DNA of 64,000 nucleotides from Clostridia bacterium (GCA_017450005.1 JAFSYM010000123.1:50261-114260); one strand, 5' to 3'; shown: positions 32,482 through 42,155, counted from the first letter of the stretch. Notes: generated by a model from the sequence alone, not told the origin. Made by a program: numbers and translations.

Positions 32482-33884
32482 TGAAAACACTCGACGTTGT
32501 GATCCTGACCGATACGCATTATTATTCCAAGAAGAATTGGGTAGACGGCGATCCATACGCCTTTCCGCCTGCCCGTGAGCAGTTGTACCGTCGCGGCAGC
32601 GAGGAGATCATACGGCATGTGCTCGATTCTCTCTGTGAAGAAGGCGAGCCGGAGATTGTGCTCATCAGCGGCGATCTGACGAACAACGGCGAGGTGACGT
32701 CGCACGAGGAAATGCGCGAGCTTTTACGCGAGCTGAAACGGCGCGGCAAGCGTGTCTACGTCACGACGGCGACGCACGACTACCGCGGCGAGGGCGTATC
32801 CTACGGCTTTGACCGCAACAATCAAAAGGTGGATGTGCCGGCATTCTGCCGCGAAGATCTGCGCGCGTTCTATCAGGAATTTGGTCGTGACGAAGCGGTC
32901 AGCGTCCATGAGCAGACGATGAGTTATGCAGTCGATCTCACGCCGGAGTACCGTCTGTTGGCGCTCAATGACGACAGGGGATACGATCACGCAGGCTATA
33001 CGGACGAGTGTTTTGTGTGGATACGCGCACAGATTCTGCAAGCGCAGGAAAAGGGGATGTTTGTGTTCGCCATGACGCATCACCCGGTTCTGACGCCGTC
33101 GCCGCTGTATAAACTGATTGCTTCGGGCGATCTGCTTGAAAACGGCGAAGCGCGTGCCAAAGCATTTGCCGATCTCGGCGTACATGTCATGCTTACCGGG
33201 CACAGCCATATTCACAATATTTCGTCCGTCACTTCCGACAAAGGCAACGTATTCTATGACGTATCGACCGCAGCGCTCGTCGGCTTCCCGCCGAAATACC
33301 GCGTGCTGCATTTTGATCCCGATGCGCGCAGCGCTGCAATTGAAACAAGGACTGTCGATCACGTTCCCGGACTTGATACAGATGGTCTTAGCCTTTCCGC
33401 ATTTACGGAAAAACAGTTTCTCGGCACGGTGTCCGATATCCTGACGACTGCGGAAACGGATTATGAGGCGTTTATCCCGCTTGCAAACGGGTTCAGCCTG
33501 CGTGAAGATAAAGCGAGAAAACTGAAGTGGATTATTCAGCCCGCGGCGAAGATGGTCAACCGGCTGACATTCGGAAAGATCTGGAAATTGATCGGCGGCA
33601 AACGCTGCGGAATCAGCCGCGGCGAGATCGCGCCGATCCGGTGGGAAAAGGTGGTGCCGTTTGCGATGCAGATGGCTGCGAACCTGTTTCGGGGCGACCC
33701 GGCATTCGATACGGATAGTGTGCAGTACCGTCTGGCCAAGGCGTTTTTTGTGCGGCTGGACAAGCTGTCCAAACCGTTTGCCTCAAAGCTGAAGGGCGCG
33801 GGGATTGAGAGTATCAGCGGATTGCTTCTGCCTCTGCTGCACAAGGAAGGATTGCCGGACGGGGATTGCACGATCACATTCTGA
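32481..33884 (+). CDS. Calcineurin-like phosphoesterase with altered GNHD motif
   Basis: 467 residues, no signal peptide. Metal motifs: DTHYY, SGDLTNNGE, THHPV and GHSHIHN are present, but the block that normally reads GNH(D/E) is TATHDY here, replacing the metal- and phosphate-binding Asn by Thr. The C-terminal ~150 residues, helical and basic, are not part of the core fold. It ends the GH51 operon. The change could mean altered metal use or a different substrate; the other ligands are intact, so it need not be inactive. Confidence 0.8.
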   Translation: MKTLDVVILTDTHYYSKKNWVDGDPYAFPPAREQLYRRGSEEIIRHVLDSLCEEGEPEIVLISGDLTNNGEVTSHEEMRELLRELKRRGKRVYVTTATHDYRGEGVSYGFDRNNQKVDVPAFCREDLRAFYQEFGRDEAVSVHEQTMSYAVDLTPEYRLLALNDDRGYDHAGYTDECFVWIRAQILQAQEKGMFVFAMTHHPVLTPSPLYKLIASGDLLENGEARAKAFADLGVHVMLTGHSHIHNISSVTSDKGNVFYDVSTAALVGFPPKYRVLHFDPDARSAAIETRTVDHVPGLDTDGLSLSAFTEKQFLGTVSDILTTAETDYEAFIPLANGFSLREDKARKLKWIIQPAAKMVNRLTFGKIWKLIGGKRCGISRGEIAPIRWEKVVPFAMQMAANLFRGDPAFDTDSVQYRLAKAFFVRLDKLSKPFASKLKGAGIESISGLLLPLLHKEGLPDGDCTITF

Positions 33885-33903
33885 AAAAGTGAATAAAAGA
33901 ATA

Positions 33904-33934
33904 GACCGCGGGCGGATGTGTTCCGTTCGCGGTC
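33904..33934. terminator. Bidirectional terminator between the two convergent arabinoside loci
   Basis: Stem GACCGCG-GG-CGGA pairs with TCCG-TT-CGCGGTC (33904-33934). A short T-rich sequence lies on each side. Confidence 0.75.
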
Positions 33935-33951
33935 TTGTGCTGTTTTATCGG

Positions 33952-35238
33952 TCAGAATTGCGAATAGGCGCGTTCCCACTGCGCGATTGCCTGCGCGTCG
34001 TATTGCTGCGGCAATGTTTCGATCAGCGTCTTACGCCGTTTGCCGCGCAGAATCATGCGGGTAAAGTGCGGGATCAGCGCAGGGGTTGTCAATGTGCCGA
34101 CGGCTTTGTGCAGGATATCCGATGCGGATTGTTTGCCGCCTCCCAATTCCTTGATTGTTATGATCTTCTTTTCAAACATCGCGTCTATGTTGTGCTCGCC
34201 CATGTGCAGCATCACGTCCTTGAGTGTTTCCTGCCGCAGGATAGAAGAAAGATTAGAGCGAAAGAATGCATACGCATACGGCCAAAGTGACGCGGTCGAG
34301 AAATCTTGTGCGCTGCGGATCGTTTCGGCAAGGAAACCGGCGGCGCGAATCGACATGGTCAGTCCGGAGCCGCTCAGGGGTTCGATCATACTTGCACTGT
34401 CGCCGATTGCCGCATAGCCGTCACATACAAAACGCGGCAATGTGCGGCGAAGGGGAATCCGGGCGCAGCTTCCGCCGCGCAGCAGCGTATCGCCGATATA
34501 CGGATGATCGGCCCGGAAATCACGGATCGCGTTGTCGATGATGGTTTCGTTGATTCCTCCGAAAGACGCCACGAGAATATCCGCATATCCGTCCTCGCGG
34601 ATCACCCAGTCGAATCCGCAGTTGCCCCTGTGATAGAAATACGCGCTGTATTCCGGCAGATCGGACGGCGCGCCCGTATCGTTGAAGTATGCACGATACG
34701 TAAACAGTGTATCTTTTTCATTGATTTCGCGCAGGATTCCGCAGGATGCCGGCAGACTCTTGCGCACAGGCGAATCCATTCCGGCCGCGTCAATAACGAG
34801 CGCGGCCTCATGCGCGCCGGAATCCGTGAGAAGGCCGTTCACCCGGCTTCCTTGCATGATGGCGGCATGCACACGATGCGAGAAGCAGAGCTTTGCACCG
34901 CTTTCCCTTGCAAGCGCGATCAGATGGCGCACAAGGACTTTGCGGTCGATCACGAAGGACGACGCAGGTTCGCGCTGCTTCGTTCGTATGCATACAGTTT
35001 TTCGTGGATTGAAATAACTGATTGCCTTCATCGGCGTGTACGCATTGTCGTCCGGACGGGGAAGGCCGATCTGATCAAAGCAATCCATGCCGATGCAGTC
35101 ACACCAGTCATATCCCAGGTCGGATTCGGCTTTCGTCTCAAAGACTGTCACGTCATGTCCCATCTGCGCCAGCAGTGCGGCGGCTGCCAGTCCGCCATGC
35201 CCGGCGCCGGCTACAAGAATCTTTTGTCGTTCCATCAT
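33952..35238 (-). CDS. FAD-dependent oxidoreductase, geranylgeranyl-reductase-like
   Basis: 428 residues. The N-terminal dinucleotide motif AGAGHGGLAAAALLAQMGHDVTVFE is followed by FVIDRKVLVRHLI, and YAAIGDSASMIEPLSGSGLTMSI binds the FAD phosphate; the last is the motif of the FixC/geranylgeranyl reductase and related monooxygenase families. The substrate is not predictable. It overlaps the upstream alpha/beta hydrolase and is last in the six-gene minus-strand run, just before the terminator. Confidence 0.75.
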   Translation of the reverse strand: MMERQKILVAGAGHGGLAAAALLAQMGHDVTVFETKAESDLGYDWCDCIGMDCFDQIGLPRPDDNAYTPMKAISYFNPRKTVCIRTKQREPASSFVIDRKVLVRHLIALARESGAKLCFSHRVHAAIMQGSRVNGLLTDSGAHEAALVIDAAGMDSPVRKSLPASCGILREINEKDTLFTYRAYFNDTGAPSDLPEYSAYFYHRGNCGFDWVIREDGYADILVASFGGINETIIDNAIRDFRADHPYIGDTLLRGGSCARIPLRRTLPRFVCDGYAAIGDSASMIEPLSGSGLTMSIRAAGFLAETIRSAQDFSTASLWPYAYAFFRSNLSSILRQETLKDVMLHMGEHNIDAMFEKKIITIKELGGGKQSASDILHKAVGTLTTPALIPHFTRMILRGKRRKTLIETLPQQYDAQAIAQWERAYSQF

Positions 35239-36206
35239 TTTGCAGTCGGCTCGGCGTCCATGTATCGATCCATGAACTGCTTGACCGCATTTTCATAGGT
35301 CGCCGAGTCGGTCGGGTAGCTTTCGGCATGCGCGGCGCCGTTAATCAGAACAAGCGCCTTTTCCGTGCAGCACGCCTCGTAGTTTTCAATCGACATGCGC
35401 GTGGGCACAAAGTTGTCCGCGTCGCCGTGAATGAACAGCATCGGTACGACAGCATGCTGTACGTGTGCATGCGGCTCAACGTCACGGAAGGGGAAGCCGG
35501 AGACTGCGCGGTTGATTGCGCTGACACTGCCGATCAAGGCGCGGTGCGGGATATGCGCGCCCTCGAGCACACTGCCAAACTGGTTTTCCACGCTGGTGTA
35601 ACCGCAGTCGGCTACAATAAACTTGACGTTGGGCAGAATCTCCGCACGGTCGCTGAGCATCATGACCGTGGCAGCACCCATGGAAATACCGTGCAGAATG
35701 ACTCTGGCTTGTGCATTGTGCGTTGTGCGAATCCAATCCAGCCAGCGAAGCAAATCTTCGCTTTCGATTTTGCCGAAGGTGATGAATTTTCCTTCGCTGT
35801 CGCCGCTGGCGCGGTGATCGACCATCAGCACGTGGTATCCGGCGTCGTGATAGAATTTGGCGATCAGACGAAATTCACGCATGCCGCGGCTGCGGTAGCC
35901 GTGCGAGCAAAGCACCCAGCGGTCGCTTTCGGCAGCGGCAGGAATGTAGTGCGCTGTGAGCGTGTGACCGCCGACGCCCTCGATTCTGCAGTCCTGTACA
36001 TCCTGCTCATGCAGCCACACTTCGCGCGGATCTTTCTGCTTCGGCTGTTCGTCCGGGTCACGGCTTTTCTTTTGGCTGCTTTGGAATATTTTACCGGGAA
36101 TCGTGGCATCCTTGTGGAAGATTTCGTGGAACAGCAGTGCGCACAGGCCGGTATACAAAGCGGTTCCGGCTGCTGCTGCGCCGAGAAGCAGATTCCGTTT
36201 CTTCAT
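35235..36206 (-). CDS. Alpha/beta hydrolase, membrane-anchored or exported
   Basis: 323 residues. An N-terminal hydrophobic segment (about 7-28) precedes the hydrolase fold. The nucleophile Ser165 is in GISMG, the oxyanion region in CSHGYRSRG, the Asp region in HGDADNFVP and the His in GAAHAES. This is the S9-like/DUF829-like esterase type. The ATG at 36206 is preferred over the GTG at 36215, which sits directly on the AAAGGA ribosome binding site. It may be a glycan deacylase of the surrounding arabinoside locus. Confidence 0.78.
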   Translation of the reverse strand: MKKRNLLLGAAAAGTALYTGLCALLFHEIFHKDATIPGKIFQSSQKKSRDPDEQPKQKDPREVWLHEQDVQDCRIEGVGGHTLTAHYIPAAAESDRWVLCSHGYRSRGMREFRLIAKFYHDAGYHVLMVDHRASGDSEGKFITFGKIESEDLLRWLDWIRTTHNAQARVILHGISMGAATVMMLSDRAEILPNVKFIVADCGYTSVENQFGSVLEGAHIPHRALIGSVSAINRAVSGFPFRDVEPHAHVQHAVVPMLFIHGDADNFVPTRMSIENYEACCTEKALVLINGAAHAESYPTDSATYENAVKQFMDRYMDAEPTAK

Positions 36207-36233
36207 GTTTGTCACATCCTTTATTATGATTGA

Positions 36234-37922
36234 TTATTGCTTTTGCTGCGTGGGGCCGTAGTTTGCGGCGCCGGTGTATTCGACGTCATCCGGCGTCGGA
36301 TAATACTTCGGTACAGACAAATCACGCTGGTACAGACGCACATGCTCTCCGGCTGGAGAGAGCGCGATCACGTCGCAGCCGCGCCAGGTGACCGTGAAAT
36401 CTGTCCCGCGTGTATTCTCGTGCTTCTGAACGGTTTGCAGATCGAAGACGAGTTCAAGTACGTCGTCTGCTTTCAGTTCGGCGCAAAGGATTTCGCTGTC
36501 TGTGCCGACGCTGACGACCTGGCCGTTCCTGAGCAGCTTCGGCTGCTCGCCCATCCAGTCATAGTACCGGAACCCTGCGCTGCATTCCTTCTTTGCGCGC
36601 AGACGGATACGACCATAGTCCGGCAGATCGGACTCCATCTTCAGCACATGTGTTTCATGGTCGAACGGGATATTAACCGTGTAAACGCCGTTTTCATCGG
36701 TGATGCAGTCGTTCAGAATCAGCGCAAGCGCCGTCGGCGCAGTGCCGACACAGCAACCGGCAACGGAGCGAAAGCGCGTCAGGGAAATACAGTTCGGTTC
36801 GCTCCCGCCCGTAAAGCCGCCGATCATTCTCTTGTCAATGTCGCGATATGTGATGCCGTCGGCGTCGGGCTTTGTGTTGTCGGTGGTGACGTAGCCCGTA
36901 TAGCGGATCTGGTTTTCAATCAATTGATTGCGGGAGAAGAGGTTGATATCGTCCCAGTACTGTGCATAGCCGCACTTTGTCAGTTCACGCGCGCACAGAA
37001 TCATATCGCGCACGCAGCAGGTTTCGCAGTGTTCCTCGTTCATCGGATGCCACTGTGCATATTCCGGCACCCAGCCGAAAGAGGAGGACAGAGAGCGGAT
37101 ATAGTCGTATATTTTGCGCCCTTTTTCAATGTAGTCCTGCCTGTCGGTCATCCGGCCGAGGTAAATCAGTCCGCACGCAAACCATGCGGCCGAGTGCACA
37201 TGGCCGAAGAATTCCATTTTGTAGTTAAAATAGCGAGAAACGCCGAGCACATGGTTCGCGATACCCTGCGCAAGATCGAGCGCAACGGGATCGCCGCGCA
37301 GTTCATACCGGCGCACAAGCGCATGCAGCATCAGCGCATTGCGGATCGGCTGCTCTCCGCGTCCGGTATGGCGGGTCAGATCGAATCCGCCGTCCTTGAG
37401 ATAGACGTCGTTTGGAAATTCATAGACCGGTTCGGTCTCCTGAAAATCGCCCGACCAGAACGTGCGTACTTTGCGCACGATCACCAGATCGCGCATGCCG
37501 CGTATCAATTCTGCCGTGCGGCGTTCGGCTTCTTCGTCATTCGGGTATTCCTCGGTGATGAGGTTCATTGCTGGCAGGATATATCCCATCTCATGGAAGG
37601 AGGCGTGTACCGTATGCGTCCAGGGATATTTCTCGCAAAAGCGCAATCCGTGTGCGCCCCAGGAGCGCATCAGATGCCGCCGCAGCGATTGACGCACATC
37701 CTCGCCGTCCTGCGTGCCGAGCGTGCGCATGGCGGCAGTCAGACCTTCGTACCAGGAACCGACCAGCTCTGCATCGTCCACACGGCAATGCGCGGCCTCA
37801 GCCGGTTTTTTGTTGGGAAGTAAAAGCCAGTAGGGGAGGTTGTCATACGCAGGATCGACCATATTTGTGATATAGCGGCGAACAAGCTCCAGACTCAGCT
37901 TCGGGTCAAAATGTTCGTACAT
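36234..37922 (-). CDS. GH127-like beta-L-arabinofuranosidase
   Basis: 562 residues, (alpha/alpha)6 type. GH127 enzymes use a Zn-bound cysteine as nucleophile, with a Glu-x-Cys and a Cys-Cys pair as ligands. Here EHCETC gives Glu300 and Cys302, and SVAGCCVG gives Cys390 and Cys391, in the right order and at roughly the right spacing. The protein is shorter than typical GH127 (about 650) and lacks a signal peptide. The related families GH142 and GH146 cannot be excluded. AGGAGG precedes the ATG. Beta-L-arabinofuranosides occur on plant hydroxyproline-rich proteins, so this fits a plant-glycan locus together with GH51. Confidence 0.6.
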   Translation of the reverse strand: MYEHFDPKLSLELVRRYITNMVDPAYDNLPYWLLLPNKKPAEAAHCRVDDAELVGSWYEGLTAAMRTLGTQDGEDVRQSLRRHLMRSWGAHGLRFCEKYPWTHTVHASFHEMGYILPAMNLITEEYPNDEEAERRTAELIRGMRDLVIVRKVRTFWSGDFQETEPVYEFPNDVYLKDGGFDLTRHTGRGEQPIRNALMLHALVRRYELRGDPVALDLAQGIANHVLGVSRYFNYKMEFFGHVHSAAWFACGLIYLGRMTDRQDYIEKGRKIYDYIRSLSSSFGWVPEYAQWHPMNEEHCETCCVRDMILCARELTKCGYAQYWDDINLFSRNQLIENQIRYTGYVTTDNTKPDADGITYRDIDKRMIGGFTGGSEPNCISLTRFRSVAGCCVGTAPTALALILNDCITDENGVYTVNIPFDHETHVLKMESDLPDYGRIRLRAKKECSAGFRYYDWMGEQPKLLRNGQVVSVGTDSEILCAELKADDVLELVFDLQTVQKHENTRGTDFTVTWRGCDVIALSPAGEHVRLYQRDLSVPKYYPTPDDVEYTGAANYGPTQQKQ

Positions 37923-37942
37923 GGACTCGCCCTCCTGATGAT

Positions 37943-39328
37943 TTATGATTCGCTGACGGTTCGGAAGGATGCGGAAATCGGATTGCCCGTCTGCCTCCAG
38001 ACGTTGAGGGGAATGACCTGCACGGTATACTCATGCCCCGCGGTCAATCCTTCCAGCTTGCAGGTGAGCGTTTCCGGCATCGGCTCGAAATAGTATTCCG
38101 AATAGATTTCTTTTTCCAGCGCCGTTTTGTTCGGCTTTTCTTTGTCTGTAACTTTGATGCGGTAGCCGTAGACGCACACATTGTCCTGCGCCTGGTCGAA
38201 CGTTACGTCAACGGTAGTGGCCGTGATGTTCTGTACCGCAACGGCAGCTCCCTCGTCAAACCAGGGCTTGCCGTTCGTCTTTTTTCTGGCGGCAGTGTAG
38301 GCGTGTGTCGCGCGGTCGGACGGTTTTTCGATGAAGTAGACGAGCTGCTTTTCGGGATCATCCGTCGTGGACGGCGTTTTGAAAAACTCACCCGTGAGCA
38401 GATTGAACGGCAGCAGACGCACGCGGTTTTCGGCGTCGACTTCCACAATAAAATACTGTGCGGCGCGATCACTTCCGGCGGGAACTGTGTTGTCGCCGAT
38501 GTCGCGCTCCATCTCAAAGTAGTTGAGCGTGCCGGTACCGACTGCCGTATACCCGCTCTGCCAGACGGACATGGGATGATTGATCGGGCCGTGCGAGTGA
38601 CCGGAGAAATTGACAACCTGCGGATACTGCGCATATATGGCGTGCAGGAAGAACGATGACTGCGTAAACCAGCTGCGGCTGACGTAAACCGTATTCCAGA
38701 TGTGGCCGTGCTGCATGGTGAAGATCGGCTTTTCCGGATCGTCTTTCTTTGCCTCGCGCAGCTGCTCGCTCATCCAGTGCATCTGCTTGAGCGTGTGCCA
38801 TGTGTCCTTGGGATCTGTGGACAAACCGATGATGTGAAACCCCTTGATCACGATATGCTTGTCCAGCGTGTCGTGCATGTTGCGCATGTAGCCTTCATGT
38901 CCACCGACGCCGTACTCATGGTTGCCCATAACGGTGATAAACTGGGTTTCATTGCGCAGATTCTCACGCACTACGCGGTTCAGCTCGTCATACTGTTCGT
39001 CTGCGCCGTTGTCGACAATATCGCCGGCAAGCAGCACCGCGTCAAGCGACTTGTAGCTTTCATGCGCCTCGCTGTAGCGGTATGCGGTCTGAAACATCTG
39101 CGCAAAACGGTCAGCATTGCGCGGTTCGGATGCGTCGCGAATGTGGACGTCGGACGCAACGGCAAACCGGAATACCGGTACAAACGGCTGCTGGCTGTCT
39201 GCGTCCGTTTTCTGTTCCAGCTCGATCTGGCGCGATCTGGTCGGGATGCCGCCGCCGAGCAGGAGTGTCATGGACAGCGGCAGACAAAGGAGTATGCGAA
39301 GAAAGTTCAGTACGGGATGCTTGGTCAT
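37943..39328 (-). CDS. Secreted metallophosphoesterase with C-terminal FN3-like domain
   Basis: 461 residues with an N-terminal signal anchor (about 8-28). The phosphoesterase core has SDVHI, AGDIVDNG, VMGNHEYG (intact), MQHGH and FSGHSHGP. The last ~110 residues resemble an FN3-type domain (TATTVDVTF, YTVQVIPLN). It should work outside the membrane. It is similar to the cytoplasmic phosphoesterase at 40905-42155 (shared HSVWQSGYTAVGTG-type stretch), which suggests duplication and a change of place in the cell. Confidence 0.82.
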   Translation of the reverse strand: MTKHPVLNFLRILLCLPLSMTLLLGGGIPTRSRQIELEQKTDADSQQPFVPVFRFAVASDVHIRDASEPRNADRFAQMFQTAYRYSEAHESYKSLDAVLLAGDIVDNGADEQYDELNRVVRENLRNETQFITVMGNHEYGVGGHEGYMRNMHDTLDKHIVIKGFHIIGLSTDPKDTWHTLKQMHWMSEQLREAKKDDPEKPIFTMQHGHIWNTVYVSRSWFTQSSFFLHAIYAQYPQVVNFSGHSHGPINHPMSVWQSGYTAVGTGTLNYFEMERDIGDNTVPAGSDRAAQYFIVEVDAENRVRLLPFNLLTGEFFKTPSTTDDPEKQLVYFIEKPSDRATHAYTAARKKTNGKPWFDEGAAVAVQNITATTVDVTFDQAQDNVCVYGYRIKVTDKEKPNKTALEKEIYSEYYFEPMPETLTCKLEGLTAGHEYTVQVIPLNVWRQTGNPISASFRTVSES

Positions 39329-39351
39329 AGTTGTTTTTACCTCTTTAGCTA

Positions 39352-40908
39352 TTATTCATTTTCTGTTTGCGCTGCGGTTTCGGTCTTCGGATTCGCGTCG
39401 GCAAATTCTTCATTGAGCTGCTGCATCGTTTCCGTGACTCGTTTGCTGCGCATTTCGGCAAGTTCGGCTTCAATGGCTTTTTGCCGCTTGCCCGTGTAAT
39501 TGTCGAACATATACGTCAGCCCCGGCAGGAAATTGCCGAGCATGCCGCAGATTGCAACAATCATGTATATGCCGCGCAGAGTTTTGTCGCTCTGCTTGAT
39601 GTCTATCGCTTTGCCGGATGCATCCTGTTCGCCGCTCTTGTACCCGATCGCGTTCAAGGACAGCTCTTTGATGTTTTTGCGGATCATCGTATTGATGTGC
39701 GAGATGATGCTTCCCGCCGCAAGCAACAGACCGTCGCTGCGAATCGGCGTGCCGTAGCGCCTGTTGGAATCCCATTCCATGTAGTCGGTGGAGTCGGCAA
39801 TCAATACCTTTTGCGCAGCGGACATACCGGAGTTCGGCATGCCGGCAAGGCCAATCATGATTCCGACGAAGTACCGTCTCTTTCGCAGTTTTTTGATGTC
39901 GGCTTTGTGTGCGAGCATTGTAATCAATGTATAGAAGAAGCCGGTATAGGCATGGCCGCCCACAAGCATCGTGCGTGCGGAGATCTTGCCGCCGAGCAGC
40001 GGCACGAGCGCAAGGCCTGCATAAGAGAGCGTCCCGCTGACCATGTCGATGATTGCTTTCATGCCGTAGTCGTCGAACGTGTTCTGGTACAGGAACGGCA
40101 GCAGATCGTATGTGACCTTGCGGATTGTCTCGAACATTGTCGCAAGCAGATAGATGACAAACGGTCGGTTGTGAATGATCGCGGAGAAGGTTCGACGATC
40201 CCACCTGATCTTTTCTGATTCATTGACCTTGAGGTTGCCGACTTTTTCATTGAGCGTAAAGTACGGCGCGGACATGGAAGACACGCCCAGGATGCAGAAG
40301 AAAAGCGCCACAAAGAAATGCGCCCATCTCTGGTCGTTCGCGGAGGTAAACCGGTCGACGACGATCGGCAGCAGCCAGCCGGGCAGCATAGAGCCGAGCG
40401 TAGCGGCCAGCGAGGAGATCGTGTAGAAATTCTTGCGATCCTTGGGGTTGGTTGTCATGCGCAGCGAGATGGTGTTCAGCGCCATGTCGAAAAAAGTGTC
40501 GACTGTCGTGAACAGAACAGTAAAGGCAAACGTCCAGAACAGACGCACCATATAGCCGCCCGGAGGGACAAGGAAAAGCATCATCGACGTGATGGCAAAG
40601 GGAAGCGGCGTCGCCTGCAGGATGCGCTTGGTATAGCTTTTCTTTCCCTGTGGCGTCGGCAGATCGAGAAGCGTGCCGGCAACAGGCGGTACAAAAAAGC
40701 TCAGCAGTGTCGTGACGTTCGTCATTGGCACGATATGCTTGGGCTTGATGCCCATGAAGTCTCGGTTGAATTTGTCCGAGTACGTCAGCACGCAGTCCTG
40801 ACCCATTGCGTTGCCGAACATGCCGCTCGCATAGCCGAGCTGTTCTTTTAAGGTGAAGGAGGGATTATGCTTGATGTCGTAGAGGATTTTGGAGAATTTA
40901 CCTTTCAT
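39352..40908 (-). CDS. MFS/GPH-type sugar carrier
   Basis: 518 residues with 12 predicted membrane segments, beginning KEQLGYASGMFGNAMGQD, as in glycoside-pentoside-hexuronide:cation symporters. TYSDKFNRDFMGI and a central cytoplasmic loop near DRRTFSAI follow the family plan. The charged tail (about 80 residues) ends in a Glu/Thr-rich stretch. It overlaps the upstream phosphoesterase by 4 bases. It probably brings arabinosides or other pentosides into the cell for the GH127-like enzyme. Confidence 0.8.
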   Translation of the reverse strand: MKGKFSKILYDIKHNPSFTLKEQLGYASGMFGNAMGQDCVLTYSDKFNRDFMGIKPKHIVPMTNVTTLLSFFVPPVAGTLLDLPTPQGKKSYTKRILQATPLPFAITSMMLFLVPPGGYMVRLFWTFAFTVLFTTVDTFFDMALNTISLRMTTNPKDRKNFYTISSLAATLGSMLPGWLLPIVVDRFTSANDQRWAHFFVALFFCILGVSSMSAPYFTLNEKVGNLKVNESEKIRWDRRTFSAIIHNRPFVIYLLATMFETIRKVTYDLLPFLYQNTFDDYGMKAIIDMVSGTLSYAGLALVPLLGGKISARTMLVGGHAYTGFFYTLITMLAHKADIKKLRKRRYFVGIMIGLAGMPNSGMSAAQKVLIADSTDYMEWDSNRRYGTPIRSDGLLLAAGSIISHINTMIRKNIKELSLNAIGYKSGEQDASGKAIDIKQSDKTLRGIYMIVAICGMLGNFLPGLTYMFDNYTGKRQKAIEAELAEMRSKRVTETMQQLNEEFADANPKTETAAQTENE

Positions 40909-42155
40909 TGTTCAGAATGCATCTCCTTTCTGATCGTCGGGCTGCGCATGCCGAATGCATTTTCGGCATGCACCTGTATGATGGATTCGCCGCAAGGTTT
41001 CGGCAGCATCACGCAAAGCGGTGCGGGATCAGCAAGCCAGTATTCAGGAATAACGAGGGATTGCTGCAGAACATTGCCTGCCGGGTCGGTCACACACACA
41101 CGGTACAGGAATACAGGCATGCCGTCCGGACAATGCGCCGGCGGAATAGTGATTTCTGTACCGTTCTGCGTCTGCTTGGACAGTATCTCTGCGTCTGCAT
41201 CAAACACAGGCGCAGCCGCGCGAGCGGACTGCTGCTGCGGCGTCTGTGAAAACGTCTGCGGGGGATCGGACAGGTCAAGAATGATTTCGCATAAAAGCGT
41301 GTCGCTCAAAGCGTCGATTCCGCGAAGCCGCAATCGGTTCTGCGCGTCCAGTTCCACGATCCAGCCTTGTGCTATTTTTTCATGACCCGGCGGATGAATT
41401 TTGTTCTGCCCGTCTACGGTCAGCTCCGCATAGCTGAGAGCACCCGTGCCGACGGCGGTGTATTCGCCTTGCCAGACAGAACGCGGATCATTGAGCGGAT
41501 AGTGCGAATGACCGGAAAGATGAACAATCCGCGGGTACTGTTTGAACAGATCGCAAAAGTAATCGTTGCCCCATCCATCCTGCGGCAGACTGCCGAAAAC
41601 AGTACCCATGGCGTGCTCGTGATGCATGACGAATATCGGCTTGTCGGGTGTTTCACGGGCTGCGTCTGCCAATGTGTCGGAGAGCCACTGCCGCTGCGTT
41701 TCGTCGTAATATATACCGGTCTGTTCGCTGGTCGAAATGCCGATGAAGGAGCAGCCGCCGATCACAATGCGATAACTTGTCGGGAGACCGGTGATTTCGC
41801 GATAGAAACGCATCCCGTCCTTGGGACTGTTCCGGCCTTCGCTCCAGTTGTCGTGGCATTTTGCGAGCACGGACAAAATCTGTGTGCCGTCGTGTTTTTC
41901 TTCGCTGACAACACGCCAGAACGCAGCAACCTCATCACGAGTTCCGTGATCTGTGAGATCTCCGGCAAACAGCAGCGCGTCCAGCGCGGGATAAAGCGCA
42001 TCATGTTGCGCAATTGAATATGCGCTTTGTATCCAATGCCGCAGGCGCCCTGCGCGTTCGTCGTCGATTGTCCGCATGTGGATATCCGAACAGACTGCAA
42101 ATCGCAGAATCGGAAGGAAAGGTAAATCAGGATCATGCAAGGCAATCACGACCAA
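40905..42155 (-). CDS. Calcineurin-like phosphoesterase with altered GNHD motif (cytoplasmic paralogue)
   Basis: 416 residues. Motifs SDIHM, FAGDLTDHG, MHHEH and LSGHSHYP are intact, but the GNHD block reads AKCHDN, with Cys in place of Asn. There is no signal peptide. The TTG at 42155 is the best start I see, with a GTG at 42149 as alternative; no ribosome binding site is visible and a minus-strand TATAAT (plus 42173-42178) lies only about 20 bases upstream, so the leader would be very short. It is first in the six-gene minus-strand run. Its middle region matches the FN3-bearing phosphoesterase downstream. Confidence 0.75.
   Translation of the reverse strand: MVVIALHDPDLPFLPILRFAVCSDIHMRTIDDERAGRLRHWIQSAYSIAQHDALYPALDALLFAGDLTDHGTRDEVAAFWRVVSEEKHDGTQILSVLAKCHDNWSEGRNSPKDGMRFYREITGLPTSYRIVIGGCSFIGISTSEQTGIYYDETQRQWLSDTLADAARETPDKPIFVMHHEHAMGTVFGSLPQDGWGNDYFCDLFKQYPRIVHLSGHSHYPLNDPRSVWQGEYTAVGTGALSYAELTVDGQNKIHPPGHEKIAQGWIVELDAQNRLRLRGIDALSDTLLCEIILDLSDPPQTFSQTPQQQSARAAAPVFDADAEILSKQTQNGTEITIPPAHCPDGMPVFLYRVCVTDPAGNVLQQSLVIPEYWLADPAPLCVMLPKPCGESIIQVHAENAFGMRSPTIRKEMHSEQ

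Noticed and set aside
36237..37823. 528-codon plus-strand frame opposite the GH127-like gene
   Set aside because: Antisense shadow with low-complexity translation and no start signals.
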